From an uncultured Lachnobacterium sp. (GTDB taxonomy: Bacteria; Bacillota; Clostridia; Lachnospirales; Lachnospiraceae): a DNA stretch of 64,000 nucleotides. Position numbers and translations under genes: made by a program. Below, piece by piece: positions 27,749 to 36,065 of this stretch (position 1 is its first letter; each line of letters opens with the position of its first letter). The notes beneath the pieces were generated by a model that worked only from the letters and a program-made list of their open reading frames with translations, did not search any database and was not told the origin of the DNA. The stretch lies in the NCBI GenBank assembly GCA_900546625.1, contig URDU01000006.1, positions 49,123 to 113,122 of the forward strand, read 5' to 3'.

Positions 27749-28463
27749 TATTTTGTCCTCCTTGTAATGTTTCTAAAAAATACTGTTCTAAATTTTCAGT
27801 TCCCTCTTGTGAATGTAATCGTTCTGTTTCTTTTATAATTTTCCCTTTTTCAATAATTCCAATCGTGTCTGCAATTTGCTCAATTTCGCTTAAGATATGG
27901 CTGGAAATAACTATGGTCATACCATATTCTTTTGAAAGATGACAAAATAAATCCCTCATTTCTTTTATTCCAACTGGGTCTAATCCATTTATCGGTTCGT
28001 CAAGTAAAAGCAATTCTGGCTCATGTATAATTGAACGGGCGATTGCTAACCTTTGCTTCATGCCTAGTGAGAATTTTGAAACTGGCAAATTACCAATATT
28101 ATCCAGTCCTACTTGAGCTAAGACAGAGGAAATATTTAAACCAGAAACACCCATGTAAGCTAAATGAATTTTTAAGTTTTCTTCAGCAGACATTTGTTCG
28201 AAAAAAACTGGACTTTCAATAAGACACCCCATTTTTTTTAAAATTTTATTTCTATCCGTAAGCATACTCATTCCAAAGACTTTAATTGTTCCAGACGTAG
28301 GCTGTAAAAGACCAGCAATTAGTTTTAAAACGGTAGTTTTCCCAGCTCCATTTCTGCCTAAAAATCCATATATGCTACCTTTTTTTACGCTCATATTGCA
28401 ATTTTTAATTACTTCGTTATTGTCAAAAACTTTCCTCACATTTTGAAGATTTATTATTTCCAC
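27738..28463 (-). CDS. ABC transporter ATPase (BcrA-like)
   Basis: 241 aa with Walker A GRNGAGKTT, signature FSLGMKQRLAIA, Walker B LLLLDEPINGLDP and H-loop ISSHILSE. The degenerate signature (SLGMKQR) is common in bacitracin/lantibiotic self-protection ATPases. It partners the permease at 27041, and the stop of the preceding permease is three bases upstream. Resistance or export of a peptide is inferred, not shown. Confidence 0.85.
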   Translation of the reverse strand: MEIINLQNVRKVFDNNEVIKNCNMSVKKGSIYGFLGRNGAGKTTVLKLIAGLLQPTSGTIKVFGMSMLTDRNKILKKMGCLIESPVFFEQMSAEENLKIHLAYMGVSGLNISSVLAQVGLDNIGNLPVSKFSLGMKQRLAIARSIIHEPELLLLDEPINGLDPVGIKEMRDLFCHLSKEYGMTIVISSHILSEIEQIADTIGIIEKGKIIKETERLHSQEGTENLEQYFLETLQGGQNIDT

Positions 28464-28466
28464 GCT

Positions 28467-29447
28467 TTAGTAATCTCCTTTCTGAACCCGTTTTTGTAAA
28501 ATCATAAACCCGAACACTAATAACAAAAAAGTGAATAACAAAATATATGCAACATTAGAGAAGTCAATCGCATTGCCAAATTCAATATTATGTACTATGT
28601 TCATATATTTTGTTTGTGGTATTAGATTTAATAATCCACTTACAATAGAATTATTGACCGAAAGAGGTATGAAACACCCTGCTAAAATACACGTTACAAC
28701 ACTAATCCCTGTTGCAACTAAGTTTGTATTTCTATCAAGGATAGAACAGATAAACAAGGAAAATCCTGTTGCAAATAAATCCAATAACATCAGTAGTAAC
28801 CCCATTATCCAGAGGCTAATTCCTAAATTTATATGAAGTAAAACATAAAACGCACAAATTGCAATGAATGTCGGTACAAATAAAGCTATGAAAGTGAAAA
28901 TAAATTGAGCCAATAAGTATCTAGCTCCCGATACAGAAGAACACATAATACGATAGAATGTTTTTTTCAATCTATCTTCTGGATAGAGTGTTGTTAAGGC
29001 TACTCCTTGCATTAACATAAGCATGGTAACAAATCCTAAAATATTTGTTGCTACGCCACGTTCTTGTCTTTTAACATCATCACTCTTATAGTCTGTAGGT
29101 AATTTTCCTGTTTCAAATAATGTAGAAATTGCTGTTTTATCTTGTTCATTTTTTAGTGTTTCGACGCTATAAGTGCCGTCTGAATTTTTTTCAACATAAG
29201 CCACATATCTTCCCTGCACTAACTCTGATAATGCTGGAGATTTATCCACATTAACAAAATTATATTGTTCATTACTGATAGAAAGACAGTCTACATTCGG
29301 CGATACTGCAATAAGTTCTTTTGTTGCTGGGCGTACTGAAAAAAATATCGCAATACCAATCAATAATGGCATAAGAATACACGCAATGACTAATACAGAC
29401 TTTTTAGATTTAATTCTTTCAAAGTTATTTTTCAAAACATTTATCAT
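28467..29447 (-). CDS. ABC-2 permease with large extracellular loop
   Basis: 326 aa. One N-terminal TM, an extracellular domain of about 90 residues (SVRPATKELIAVSPNVDCLS onward), then five or six TM helices at the C-terminal end. This is the ABC-2/YhgE-like layout used by drug and peptide exporters. It overlaps the preceding permease by four bases (ATGA), so the two permeases probably form a heterodimer served by the ATPase at 30198. Confidence 0.78.
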   Translation of the reverse strand: MINVLKNNFERIKSKKSVLVIACILMPLLIGIAIFFSVRPATKELIAVSPNVDCLSISNEQYNFVNVDKSPALSELVQGRYVAYVEKNSDGTYSVETLKNEQDKTAISTLFETGKLPTDYKSDDVKRQERGVATNILGFVTMLMLMQGVALTTLYPEDRLKKTFYRIMCSSVSGARYLLAQFIFTFIALFVPTFIAICAFYVLLHINLGISLWIMGLLLMLLDLFATGFSLFICSILDRNTNLVATGISVVTCILAGCFIPLSVNNSIVSGLLNLIPQTKYMNIVHNIEFGNAIDFSNVAYILLFTFLLLVFGFMILQKRVQKGDY

Positions 29448-30205
29448 AAGTATTCCTCCGGTTTAAATAATAACTGACAAATAAGAATAAATATCACGGA
29501 CAGCCCCAATACCTTTAAGCAAGTCGGTATAAATAGTTGGAAATTATTATCAAAAATAATTTGATAACTACAGTCAGCAATCCATTTAATTGGAGAGAAC
29601 TTTGCAATATTATTGACAAAATCTCCAAGCCTATGAACTTGAAATAGAACGCCACCCAACAGCAACGCTATAAATAGTGGTATTTGCATAATCGCATTTG
29701 CTTGTTCTTCCTGTTTAAAGATACAGCAGAACATTATTCCGAAACAGCTTCCGCAAAAGCCAAGTATATTCAATAAAAGTATAAAATAGAAAATGTTTTC
29801 TCCACCCATGTTTAAATGAAGTATATACTGGCATAGCGGTACTAAAATGTCATAGCATATTGCACATATAAGGTATGAAGATAAAATTTTTGACAAGTAC
29901 AACTCGCTTTTTCTTATTGGAGCATAGGCAATTCTAAAATTCCCTTTTTTTATTCGCTCTTCCATAAACGCATTTGTCGCTGTAATAGCAATCATACCTA
30001 CTGAAAAAATCATCATATTTATTCCATAATAATCAAATGAATTAACAGGTGTGTCGCCAAATCCAGATTTTGTAATAAATCCCAAAACACCAATTAAAAC
30101 CAATGGTAGTATGGTATTTGAGAATATTAAAGTAGGGTTATGAAAAATATTTGAAAGGTCTTGCCGAAGAATTTTTATAAAACGCACTATACTCACCTCA
30201 ATCAC
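29444..30205 (-). CDS. ABC-2 permease
   Basis: 253 aa with six TM segments and no large loop. It overlaps the ATPase gene by eight bases and the next permease by four. Likely one half of a heterodimeric channel in a DrrAB-like exporter. Confidence 0.8.
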   Translation of the reverse strand: MIEVSIVRFIKILRQDLSNIFHNPTLIFSNTILPLVLIGVLGFITKSGFGDTPVNSFDYYGINMMIFSVGMIAITATNAFMEERIKKGNFRIAYAPIRKSELYLSKILSSYLICAICYDILVPLCQYILHLNMGGENIFYFILLLNILGFCGSCFGIMFCCIFKQEEQANAIMQIPLFIALLLGGVLFQVHRLGDFVNNIAKFSPIKWIADCSYQIIFDNNFQLFIPTCLKVLGLSVIFILICQLLFKPEEYL

Positions 30206-31142
30206 GCAAATTTCTTCCTGTTAGTTCCAAAAAGACGGTTTCTAAACTTCCTGTTTCACTACTCATATTTTTTATTGTATATCCGTGAGTGCTAAGGGCA
30301 GAAAATAATTCGCTTAAAGAAATGTTTTTTTGTGCTGTAACTTTTAACATTTCTTTATATATTTGTACCTTTTGAATACCATTGATATTATTTAAGAAAT
30401 CAAATTCATTTAGCCCATTTTTATGTAAACCGTCTAACTCCAAAAAGTAAATGACCCTATTTTCATAACTTTGTAGTAATTCTTTCAATGTTCCCCCAGC
30501 AATTTGTTTTCCTTTATCTATAACTAAAATACGGTCGGCAATATGCTCGACTTCTTCCATATAATGAGTGGAATATAATATAGAAACTCCATGTTCCTTT
30601 AGCTTCAAGATAGACTTCAATATATGGTTTCTGGATTGTGGGTCAATTCCTACTGTTGGTTCGTCCATAATAATAATCTGTGGATCATGTGCAATAGCAC
30701 AAGCGATATTCAATCTTCTTTTCATTCCCCCAGAAAAGGTTTTGGGCTTGTTTTTTCTTTTGTCAGTTAGACCTACCAAGTCTAGTGCAAAAGCTGTTCT
30801 TTCTTTTAATTTTTGCCCTCGCAATCCATATAAACTTGCAAAAAAAGATACATTCTTTTCAGCACTTATTTCCTCGTATATAGCTAAATCCTGCGGAACA
30901 ATTCCTATACTTTGCTTTATTTTATTTTTTTCATTTTGCAGATTATATCCACAAATAGAAATGTTCCCACTGTCTGGTTTCAATACGGTTGCTAAGATAT
31001 TGATTGTTGTACTTTTTCCTGCACCGTTTGGTCCTAATAACCCTACAATTTCCCCTTTTTTTACTGAAAAACTCAAATCAGAAACTGCTGGACTATTTTC
31101 ATAGGATTTTGTAAGTCCTGTCACTTTAATAATTTCTTCCAT
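30198..31142 (-). CDS. ABC transporter ATPase (DrrA/daunorubicin-resistance type)
   Basis: 314 aa. Walker A GPNGAGKSTT, signature FSGGMKRRLNIA, Walker B IIMDEPTVGIDP and H-loop YSTHYMEE are all intact. The C-terminal extension of about 80 residues after the NBD is typical of DrrA-type drug exporters. GAAAGGAG precedes the ATG at 31142. It is the first gene of the block, directly downstream of the MarR-type operators. Confidence 0.87.
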   Translation of the reverse strand: MEEIIKVTGLTKSYENSPAVSDLSFSVKKGEIVGLLGPNGAGKSTTINILATVLKPDSGNISICGYNLQNEKNKIKQSIGIVPQDLAIYEEISAEKNVSFFASLYGLRGQKLKERTAFALDLVGLTDKRKNKPKTFSGGMKRRLNIACAIAHDPQIIIMDEPTVGIDPQSRNHILKSILKLKEHGVSILYSTHYMEEVEHIADRILVIDKGKQIAGGTLKELLQSYENRVIYFLELDGLHKNGLNEFDFLNNINGIQKVQIYKEMLKVTAQKNISLSELFSALSTHGYTIKNMSSETGSLETVFLELTGRNLRD

Positions 31143-31155
31143 TTATTATTCTCCT

Positions 31156-31224
31156 TTCACTTAGGCACTATGTTGCCTAAGTGAATAATAGCACCACTAT
31201 TCATAAATGTCAATATGTTGCCTA
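31156..31224 (-). promoter_or_regulatory. Promoter and MarR-type operators of the ABC block
   Basis: On the minus strand TTGACA (31213-31208), 17 bases, TATTAT (31190-31185) is a near-consensus promoter. A 12-base-arm palindrome, TTCACTTAGGCA...TGCCTAAGTGAA (31156-31185), covers the start site, and GTCAATATGTTGCCTA (31209-31224) covers the -35. The TTGCCTA word recurs in the marR promoter. Confidence 0.75.
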
Positions 31225-31230
31225 TATTAT

Positions 31231-31263
31231 CAAAAGAAAAGACAGCTGGTAAAACCAACTGTC
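31231..31263 (-). terminator. Terminator of the marR transcript
   Basis: GACAGCTGGT (31241-31250) pairs with ACCAACTGTC (31254-31263, one mismatch); on the minus strand it is followed by TTTTCTTTTG. It separates marR from the ABC promoter. Confidence 0.75.
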
Positions 31264-31278
31264 CTAAAATGCTCTTAT

Positions 31279-31827
31279 TTACTTTCGTTTCTTTTTCTCC
31301 ACAAATAACTTGATTATATCTTTTTCAAGTTGTTCATTTGATGAAAGAGAAAGTCCTTCTTCTTCAAAACCGTCATGTTGTACTCCATCAAATGTATATA
31401 GCTTCTTTAACAACGACCAAAGGTTTTCTAATTCTGATGTTTGAAATTCTTTGAAAATATCTGCCATAAATTCTACAGCTTTTGTTGACGCATTTATTGT
31501 AACTTCTTCTCCCTTTTTAGTAAGAGAAACATTGCTGGCTCTTTTGTCTGTTGTGCTGGGGACAATATTTACATATCCAGCTTTTTCTAATCCAGAAATC
31601 ATACGATTAGCATTTTGCCTGCTTGTTCCAAGTTTCCGAGCAATATTATTCATAGTTGCTTCTTCACCATGTAGATGTAAAATCGCAACAATAGTCATAA
31701 ATTGGCGAGAAGTAAGTGTATTTAAGTATTGATCTCCTGTAATTTGTAACTTATTTATCAAAGAAAACAATGTTCCATATACTTGTTGCATTAAAAAAAG
31801 GTCATGCAACTCTTTTTCATATGCCAC
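31279..31827 (-). CDS. MarR-family regulator of the ABC block
   Basis: 182 aa. A winged HTH (TMNNIARKLGTSRQNANRMIS, then YVNIVPSTTDKRASNVSLTKKG wing) and flanking dimer helices. The GTG at 31827 follows AAAGGAGC and was preferred to a GTG at 31872, which lies inside the predicted -10 region. The C-terminal tail past residue 150 is longer than usual. It probably represses itself and the exporter genes until a toxic ligand binds. Confidence 0.82.
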   Translation of the reverse strand: MAYEKELHDLFLMQQVYGTLFSLINKLQITGDQYLNTLTSRQFMTIVAILHLHGEEATMNNIARKLGTSRQNANRMISGLEKAGYVNIVPSTTDKRASNVSLTKKGEEVTINASTKAVEFMADIFKEFQTSELENLWSLLKKLYTFDGVQHDGFEEEGLSLSSNEQLEKDIIKLFVEKKKRK

Positions 31828-31862
31828 GATTACATTCAGCTCCTTTTGTTTATTCTTCTTAA

Positions 31863-31902
31863 AGAGTAACACCGGTTCAAAAAAAAGTCAATATATTGCC
31901 TA
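31863..31902 (-). promoter_or_regulatory. Promoter of marR with shared operator
   Basis: Minus-strand TTGACT (31891-31886), 17 bases, TACTCT (31868-31863). GTCAATATATTGCCTA (31887-31902) overlaps the -35 and matches 15 of 16 bases of the ABC-promoter site. Confidence 0.6.
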
Positions 31903-31932
31903 ATATAGGGTGCATTAAAAAGCACCCTATAT
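31903..31932 (-). terminator. Hairpin after tcpC-type gene
   Basis: ATATAGGGTGC (31903-31913) pairs perfectly with GCACCCTATAT (31922-31932), one base past the transfer-operon stop. There is little U-run after it. It probably insulates the transfer operon from marR. Confidence 0.6.
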
Positions 31933-31933
31933 A

Positions 31934-32845
31934 CTATTTTATAATCTTCCAGTTACTATCCTTATGTAGCACCAGCTCATACTGCGACACCTGCGTTGCC
32001 TTTGTCTGATTATCAAGGAATTTCACAGCTACTTTGACTTTCACATTGTCCCCGTCCTTTGTAAAGATAGGGTTTACCAGTTCAGAATAAAGGTAGTCCC
32101 TGCCGATAGGTTCAAGCACATTTCCCAATACATAATAGGCAAGTTCCTTTTCTGTGGCTGTCGGGTACAGCTTGAAAAATGTTTCCAGAAAAGCGGTAGC
32201 GTCATTGACGGTATCAGCGTCCACGCTGTTGTCGGCTTCTGGTGTCTTTGGTTCATAGTCCGATTTTTCGCTTGCTGGGGCAAGGGTAGGGTTCTGAACG
32301 ATTACCATATTTCCGTCAGCGTCCACATGGACTTTTACCGTATAGGTTGCTTTCACATTGCTTGTCTGTTCTCCCTCTTTTATCTGCTGATCTACTTCGT
32401 AGGTAGCAGAAAAAGTGTCCGTGCCAGACTGTTCAATGCTCCATACAAGCACATCTGTTACCGTGGAGCTGGTCGGTATATCTGTTCTGATTGTATCAAC
32501 ATTCAAGTCCTGCAATTCCTTTGTCAGATAACCGCTGATTGCCTGCGTCCTTGCTTCGATCGCTTCTTTGCTGTTGTTCCATGTGTAATAGGACTTCGCA
32601 AAGTTCTTCACGAAATTTTCAATACCGCTGGTATCATGTAATCGTAACTGGATTGTTTCTGTTTCATGTACCGTGTGCATATCAATAGCGGTAAAGTTCT
32701 TATATACGCCAAAGCTCACACTTGCGATAAGCACCGCCCACAATACAATCACGGATTTTTTATGTGTGCCTACCTTGAAAGTACGCACCTTTTTTTCTTT
32801 CGGTTCTTTGATAGCTTCTGTCTGTTTCTTATTCTTTCTAAACAT
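31934..32845 (-). CDS. tcpC: Conjugation protein TcpC (Tn916 Orf13 type)
   Basis: 303 aa, a bitopic inner-membrane component of the Tn916/pCW3-type transfer channel. It has a cytoplasmic basic start, one TM (about 33-50), then two NTF2-like extracellular domains, the second near residues 205-303 (DATAFLETFFKLYPTATEKELAYY). It is the last gene of the transfer operon, as Orf13 is in Tn916. Confidence 0.88.
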   Translation of the reverse strand: MFRKNKKQTEAIKEPKEKKVRTFKVGTHKKSVIVLWAVLIASVSFGVYKNFTAIDMHTVHETETIQLRLHDTSGIENFVKNFAKSYYTWNNSKEAIEARTQAISGYLTKELQDLNVDTIRTDIPTSSTVTDVLVWSIEQSGTDTFSATYEVDQQIKEGEQTSNVKATYTVKVHVDADGNMVIVQNPTLAPASEKSDYEPKTPEADNSVDADTVNDATAFLETFFKLYPTATEKELAYYVLGNVLEPIGRDYLYSELVNPIFTKDGDNVKVKVAVKFLDNQTKATQVSQYELVLHKDSNWKIIK

Positions 32846-32862
32846 GATGAAATCCTCACTTT

Positions 32863-33870
32863 CTATTGTTTTACTCGTCCTGCACCGATTAAGTGCTGTT
32901 GCCAGTAACTATTCGTTAGGTCTGCAAAGCCGATAGGCGAACCAGCATGATACATCTGTGTCGGGGAAACAACGATACCGACGTGGGTTACATAACTTCC
33001 TGCGTCATAGGTAGAATGGAAAAATACCAAGTCGCCAGCTTTTGCCTGCGATAAGGGGATATGCTGGGTTGCGTCATACTGCATTTGTGCCGTTCTCGGT
33101 AAGGAAATACCAGCTTTCCCATAGCACCATTGTGTCAGCCCCGAACAGTCAAAGGACGTATTGGGATTGCTACCGCCATACACATATTTCCACCCTTGAT
33201 ATTTCAACGCTTCATTCATAACCTTTTGTGCCAGTTCGCCCGATATTTGAGGAACAGCCAAATACTGATTGACTAATTCAACGTAAAATTGGTTGCCGTA
33301 GCTGTACCGCCAGCCCCCATTTTTCGCCACAGCGATAGGGTTCGTATAGGTTACTTTCTTTCCACCTGATTTTTCTTTTGCGAAGTTTTCCGCTAGGCTG
33401 TATGTATGTTTTTTGCCTTTTCCTGCCACATAACCCACATAGCCACCACCATAGTTATAGGACTGTATCGTTACATTCAAATCGTCGATACCTTGACTTT
33501 TGCAGGAAGAAAGCAAGGACGCAAAATATTTACACCCTTGCTTGATTGAGCTTTCCGTATCTAAAGAATTAGGCGGTAAACCAAGACTTTCCGAACTCTG
33601 CATGACATCTACTGCCGTACCGCCACTTTCTACTTGAATGATAGCCAGCAACACATTGACATACTCGGAAATGTCGTATTCTCTGGCGTATTTTTCCACC
33701 ATAGGCTGATGTTTCAACACTTCTGCGGATAGGTTCATACCACCAAAGGAAGAAGAATAGTTACCGCCCCCGTCGTCGTCCTCTGCACTAATCAGCACCC
33801 CGAAAAACAGTACAATGGAAATGAGGATAGGAAACAGACTGCCGATAATGGCGATATGCTTCAATCTCAT
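32863..33870 (-). CDS. Bifunctional cell-wall hydrolase (Orf14/CwlT type)
   Basis: 335 aa. One TM anchor is followed by a lysozyme-like domain (catalytic Glu in AIIQVESGG near residue 80) and a C-terminal NlpC/P60 peptidase with Cys in SFDCSGLTQW, His in VTHVGIV and a third polar His in YHAGSP. It opens peptidoglycan for the transfer channel. It overlaps the upstream gene by four bases. Confidence 0.92.
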   Translation of the reverse strand: MRLKHIAIIGSLFPILISIVLFFGVLISAEDDDGGGNYSSSFGGMNLSAEVLKHQPMVEKYAREYDISEYVNVLLAIIQVESGGTAVDVMQSSESLGLPPNSLDTESSIKQGCKYFASLLSSCKSQGIDDLNVTIQSYNYGGGYVGYVAGKGKKHTYSLAENFAKEKSGGKKVTYTNPIAVAKNGGWRYSYGNQFYVELVNQYLAVPQISGELAQKVMNEALKYQGWKYVYGGSNPNTSFDCSGLTQWCYGKAGISLPRTAQMQYDATQHIPLSQAKAGDLVFFHSTYDAGSYVTHVGIVVSPTQMYHAGSPIGFADLTNSYWQQHLIGAGRVKQ

Positions 33871-36065
33871 TTTTTCTTTCGTCCTTTCTGTAATACGGTC
33901 TTACGGTTCTTCTCGGTATTTACTTCCGATTGCCTCTTAGTTTGCGTCTGTTGAACCTTTGTCCTGCGGTCTTTCGTGTAATTCTGGCGTGTTTCCTGCG
34001 ATATGGTCTTTTCTACATTCCTATGGTTTATCGGTGGAGTTTTCCCGTCAGAACCACCCGAAGATAGCGGACGTTCTTTCACAGCATTTGTTTTGACTGG
34101 CTCGCTTGCTTTAGAAGTGGTCGCTGTGGCAGGGTGTTTGACTTCCTGCATTTTTTCCGCACTCGGTTTTGGAATAGTTGAAGCTGTGGCTGGTCGCTCA
34201 TGGGGACGGGTAGCTCTTTTTGTCGCTGATCCGTCCGTATGCGTTCTTTCCTGCCTTGCTTCTTGTGCCTTTTGAAGTTCCATACGCTTGTCAGCGATAT
34301 TTTTCTTATGCTGTTGCTGTTTTTCTAAACGTCCCGATTGCCGTTCTTTTTGTTCCTGCACGATACCACGCTTGAAATCAGATACGCTGGACTTTGCCTT
34401 TTCCTTTGCGGAGTGGACGGCATAAGCGGTCTGTGTCGGCATATCCTTGATATTCTCTTTGACGGCGTTTGCCTTGTCTTTGACTTTATTTTTTGTATCT
34501 AAGACAGCACCCACCTTTGAGCCTGCTCGCTGTCCCATGCTGGAAGTGGTATTGCCCCGATTTTCTTTAGAAGCCGTATTTTTTCTTTCCGTCCGCTTGC
34601 CAGCAACGGCACTTCCAGCTACCGCACCAGCCACACCGCCCGTAATACCGCCAGCACTGACCGCCCTTGCGATACGGTGTTCCATACGTCTAGCCCTATG
34701 TCGCATAAACAGATACGGTCTGCGGAATATCCTGCGTCCCATGCTTTGACTGTCGCCAGCATTAAGTGAGAACATACTCATTAAGTCGCCCAGCTTCATG
34801 TAGATACCAGCAAAGCACACTATCTGCAAGAACGCTATCATAAAGAACGGATAGTCTGTGGAAATGTTATAAAACATACTGGAAATGCTGAACGCCACCG
34901 TTACAATGAGGGTAATTCCTGCCCGTGTCATTATGGTATTAAATACCCTTACGATTGCCTGCTTCGCCATGCTTTCATAGCTCGGTATCATGGAAAGCAA
35001 AAAGCTGATAGGCAAAAACATTGCAAAAATGATAAAAAGTATCTGGCTAAATATCATCATGCCCGTAAGCAAGAATACAAATATCGTGATACCAAGATTG
35101 AAGAACAAGAGGAAGAACACCATACCCAAGCGGTTAATGACCTGCGGTATCGTCAGATTGTTGTTGTCGTTGTCCTCGATTTCTGTTTTTACGACTTCCT
35201 CTCTTGTTTCGCCGTCCTCGTCCTCTGGGCTTGCCGATACCAGAGCTTCGACACGTTCTGCCCCGATTTCTTCCATATTGGAATTGCCAAACTGCAAGAG
35301 TAGCCACGGCTGTTGTACCTGAATGGAAAATAGGCTGTCCCGTATCAAGTCCACGCTGTCCTTACCCTCACTGTCAGAATTAGGGAGCATGATTTTTGTT
35401 CCCAAGTCCAGCGAAGCGGTGCTGATGTCGCTTGAAAAGTCATTGACTTTTTTTATGTAGTCGGGAGCGTAGGCAATAAACGAAGCCGACAGAATGAACA
35501 CCACAACAAAGTTGATAACGGCGTGAAGTGCTTTGCTGGTTTCCCGTTTGATTAGTCCCGTATAGGCAACATACATTCCCACCACTAAGATAATCAGCAG
35601 TAGAAATCCCACATAAAATCCCGTAGAGGAAAAGCCGTTCTCGGTTACGCCTGCCAAGGTCTGTATGCTTTTTCCGATACTGTCTGCCATATCATTGATA
35701 AAATCCAGCTTGTAGGCTTCCTGCACAACATAGCCCGTTGCATTGGATAGGTAAAGGCTTATCGTCCATACAAAGTTGGTAATGCAGTAAAGCCCGTACT
35801 GCACCGATTTTCCGATACCGTCCAGCCAGTTCCACGGCAACCACGACCAACTATTATCCACATAAAAATCAAGCTGGTAGTTGGAAAGCGGATATTTGGA
35901 ATAAAGATTTTCAGTGTTTATGGTATCGTCCACAAGCCCCGTCGCATGAGCCACCGTCCCAAGCATAGAGAGAAATATCAGCGTAATGCCAATGACAAAG
36001 AGAGTGATTTTTAACGCATGGAATACCTTTTTTCTTGTGAACGCACCTTTTATCCTTTCTTTCAT
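33867..36065 (-). CDS. VirB6-like channel protein (Orf15/TcpH type)
   Basis: 732 aa. An N-terminal TM, seven or so further TM helices (about 85-440) and a long hydrophilic C-terminal tail rich in K, E, Q, R and T (about 470-732). This layout is typical of Orf15. The ATG at 36065 overlaps the upstream stop as TGATG; a GTG one codon earlier is also possible. It forms the membrane core of the conjugation machine. Confidence 0.88.
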   Translation of the reverse strand: MKERIKGAFTRKKVFHALKITLFVIGITLIFLSMLGTVAHATGLVDDTINTENLYSKYPLSNYQLDFYVDNSWSWLPWNWLDGIGKSVQYGLYCITNFVWTISLYLSNATGYVVQEAYKLDFINDMADSIGKSIQTLAGVTENGFSSTGFYVGFLLLIILVVGMYVAYTGLIKRETSKALHAVINFVVVFILSASFIAYAPDYIKKVNDFSSDISTASLDLGTKIMLPNSDSEGKDSVDLIRDSLFSIQVQQPWLLLQFGNSNMEEIGAERVEALVSASPEDEDGETREEVVKTEIEDNDNNNLTIPQVINRLGMVFFLLFFNLGITIFVFLLTGMMIFSQILFIIFAMFLPISFLLSMIPSYESMAKQAIVRVFNTIMTRAGITLIVTVAFSISSMFYNISTDYPFFMIAFLQIVCFAGIYMKLGDLMSMFSLNAGDSQSMGRRIFRRPYLFMRHRARRMEHRIARAVSAGGITGGVAGAVAGSAVAGKRTERKNTASKENRGNTTSSMGQRAGSKVGAVLDTKNKVKDKANAVKENIKDMPTQTAYAVHSAKEKAKSSVSDFKRGIVQEQKERQSGRLEKQQQHKKNIADKRMELQKAQEARQERTHTDGSATKRATRPHERPATASTIPKPSAEKMQEVKHPATATTSKASEPVKTNAVKERPLSSGGSDGKTPPINHRNVEKTISQETRQNYTKDRRTKVQQTQTKRQSEVNTEKNRKTVLQKGRKKK

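Noticed and set aside
31863..31872. GTG at 31872 as start of the MarR gene
   Set aside because: It overlaps the predicted -10 box; the GTG at 31827 has a proper AAAGGAG.
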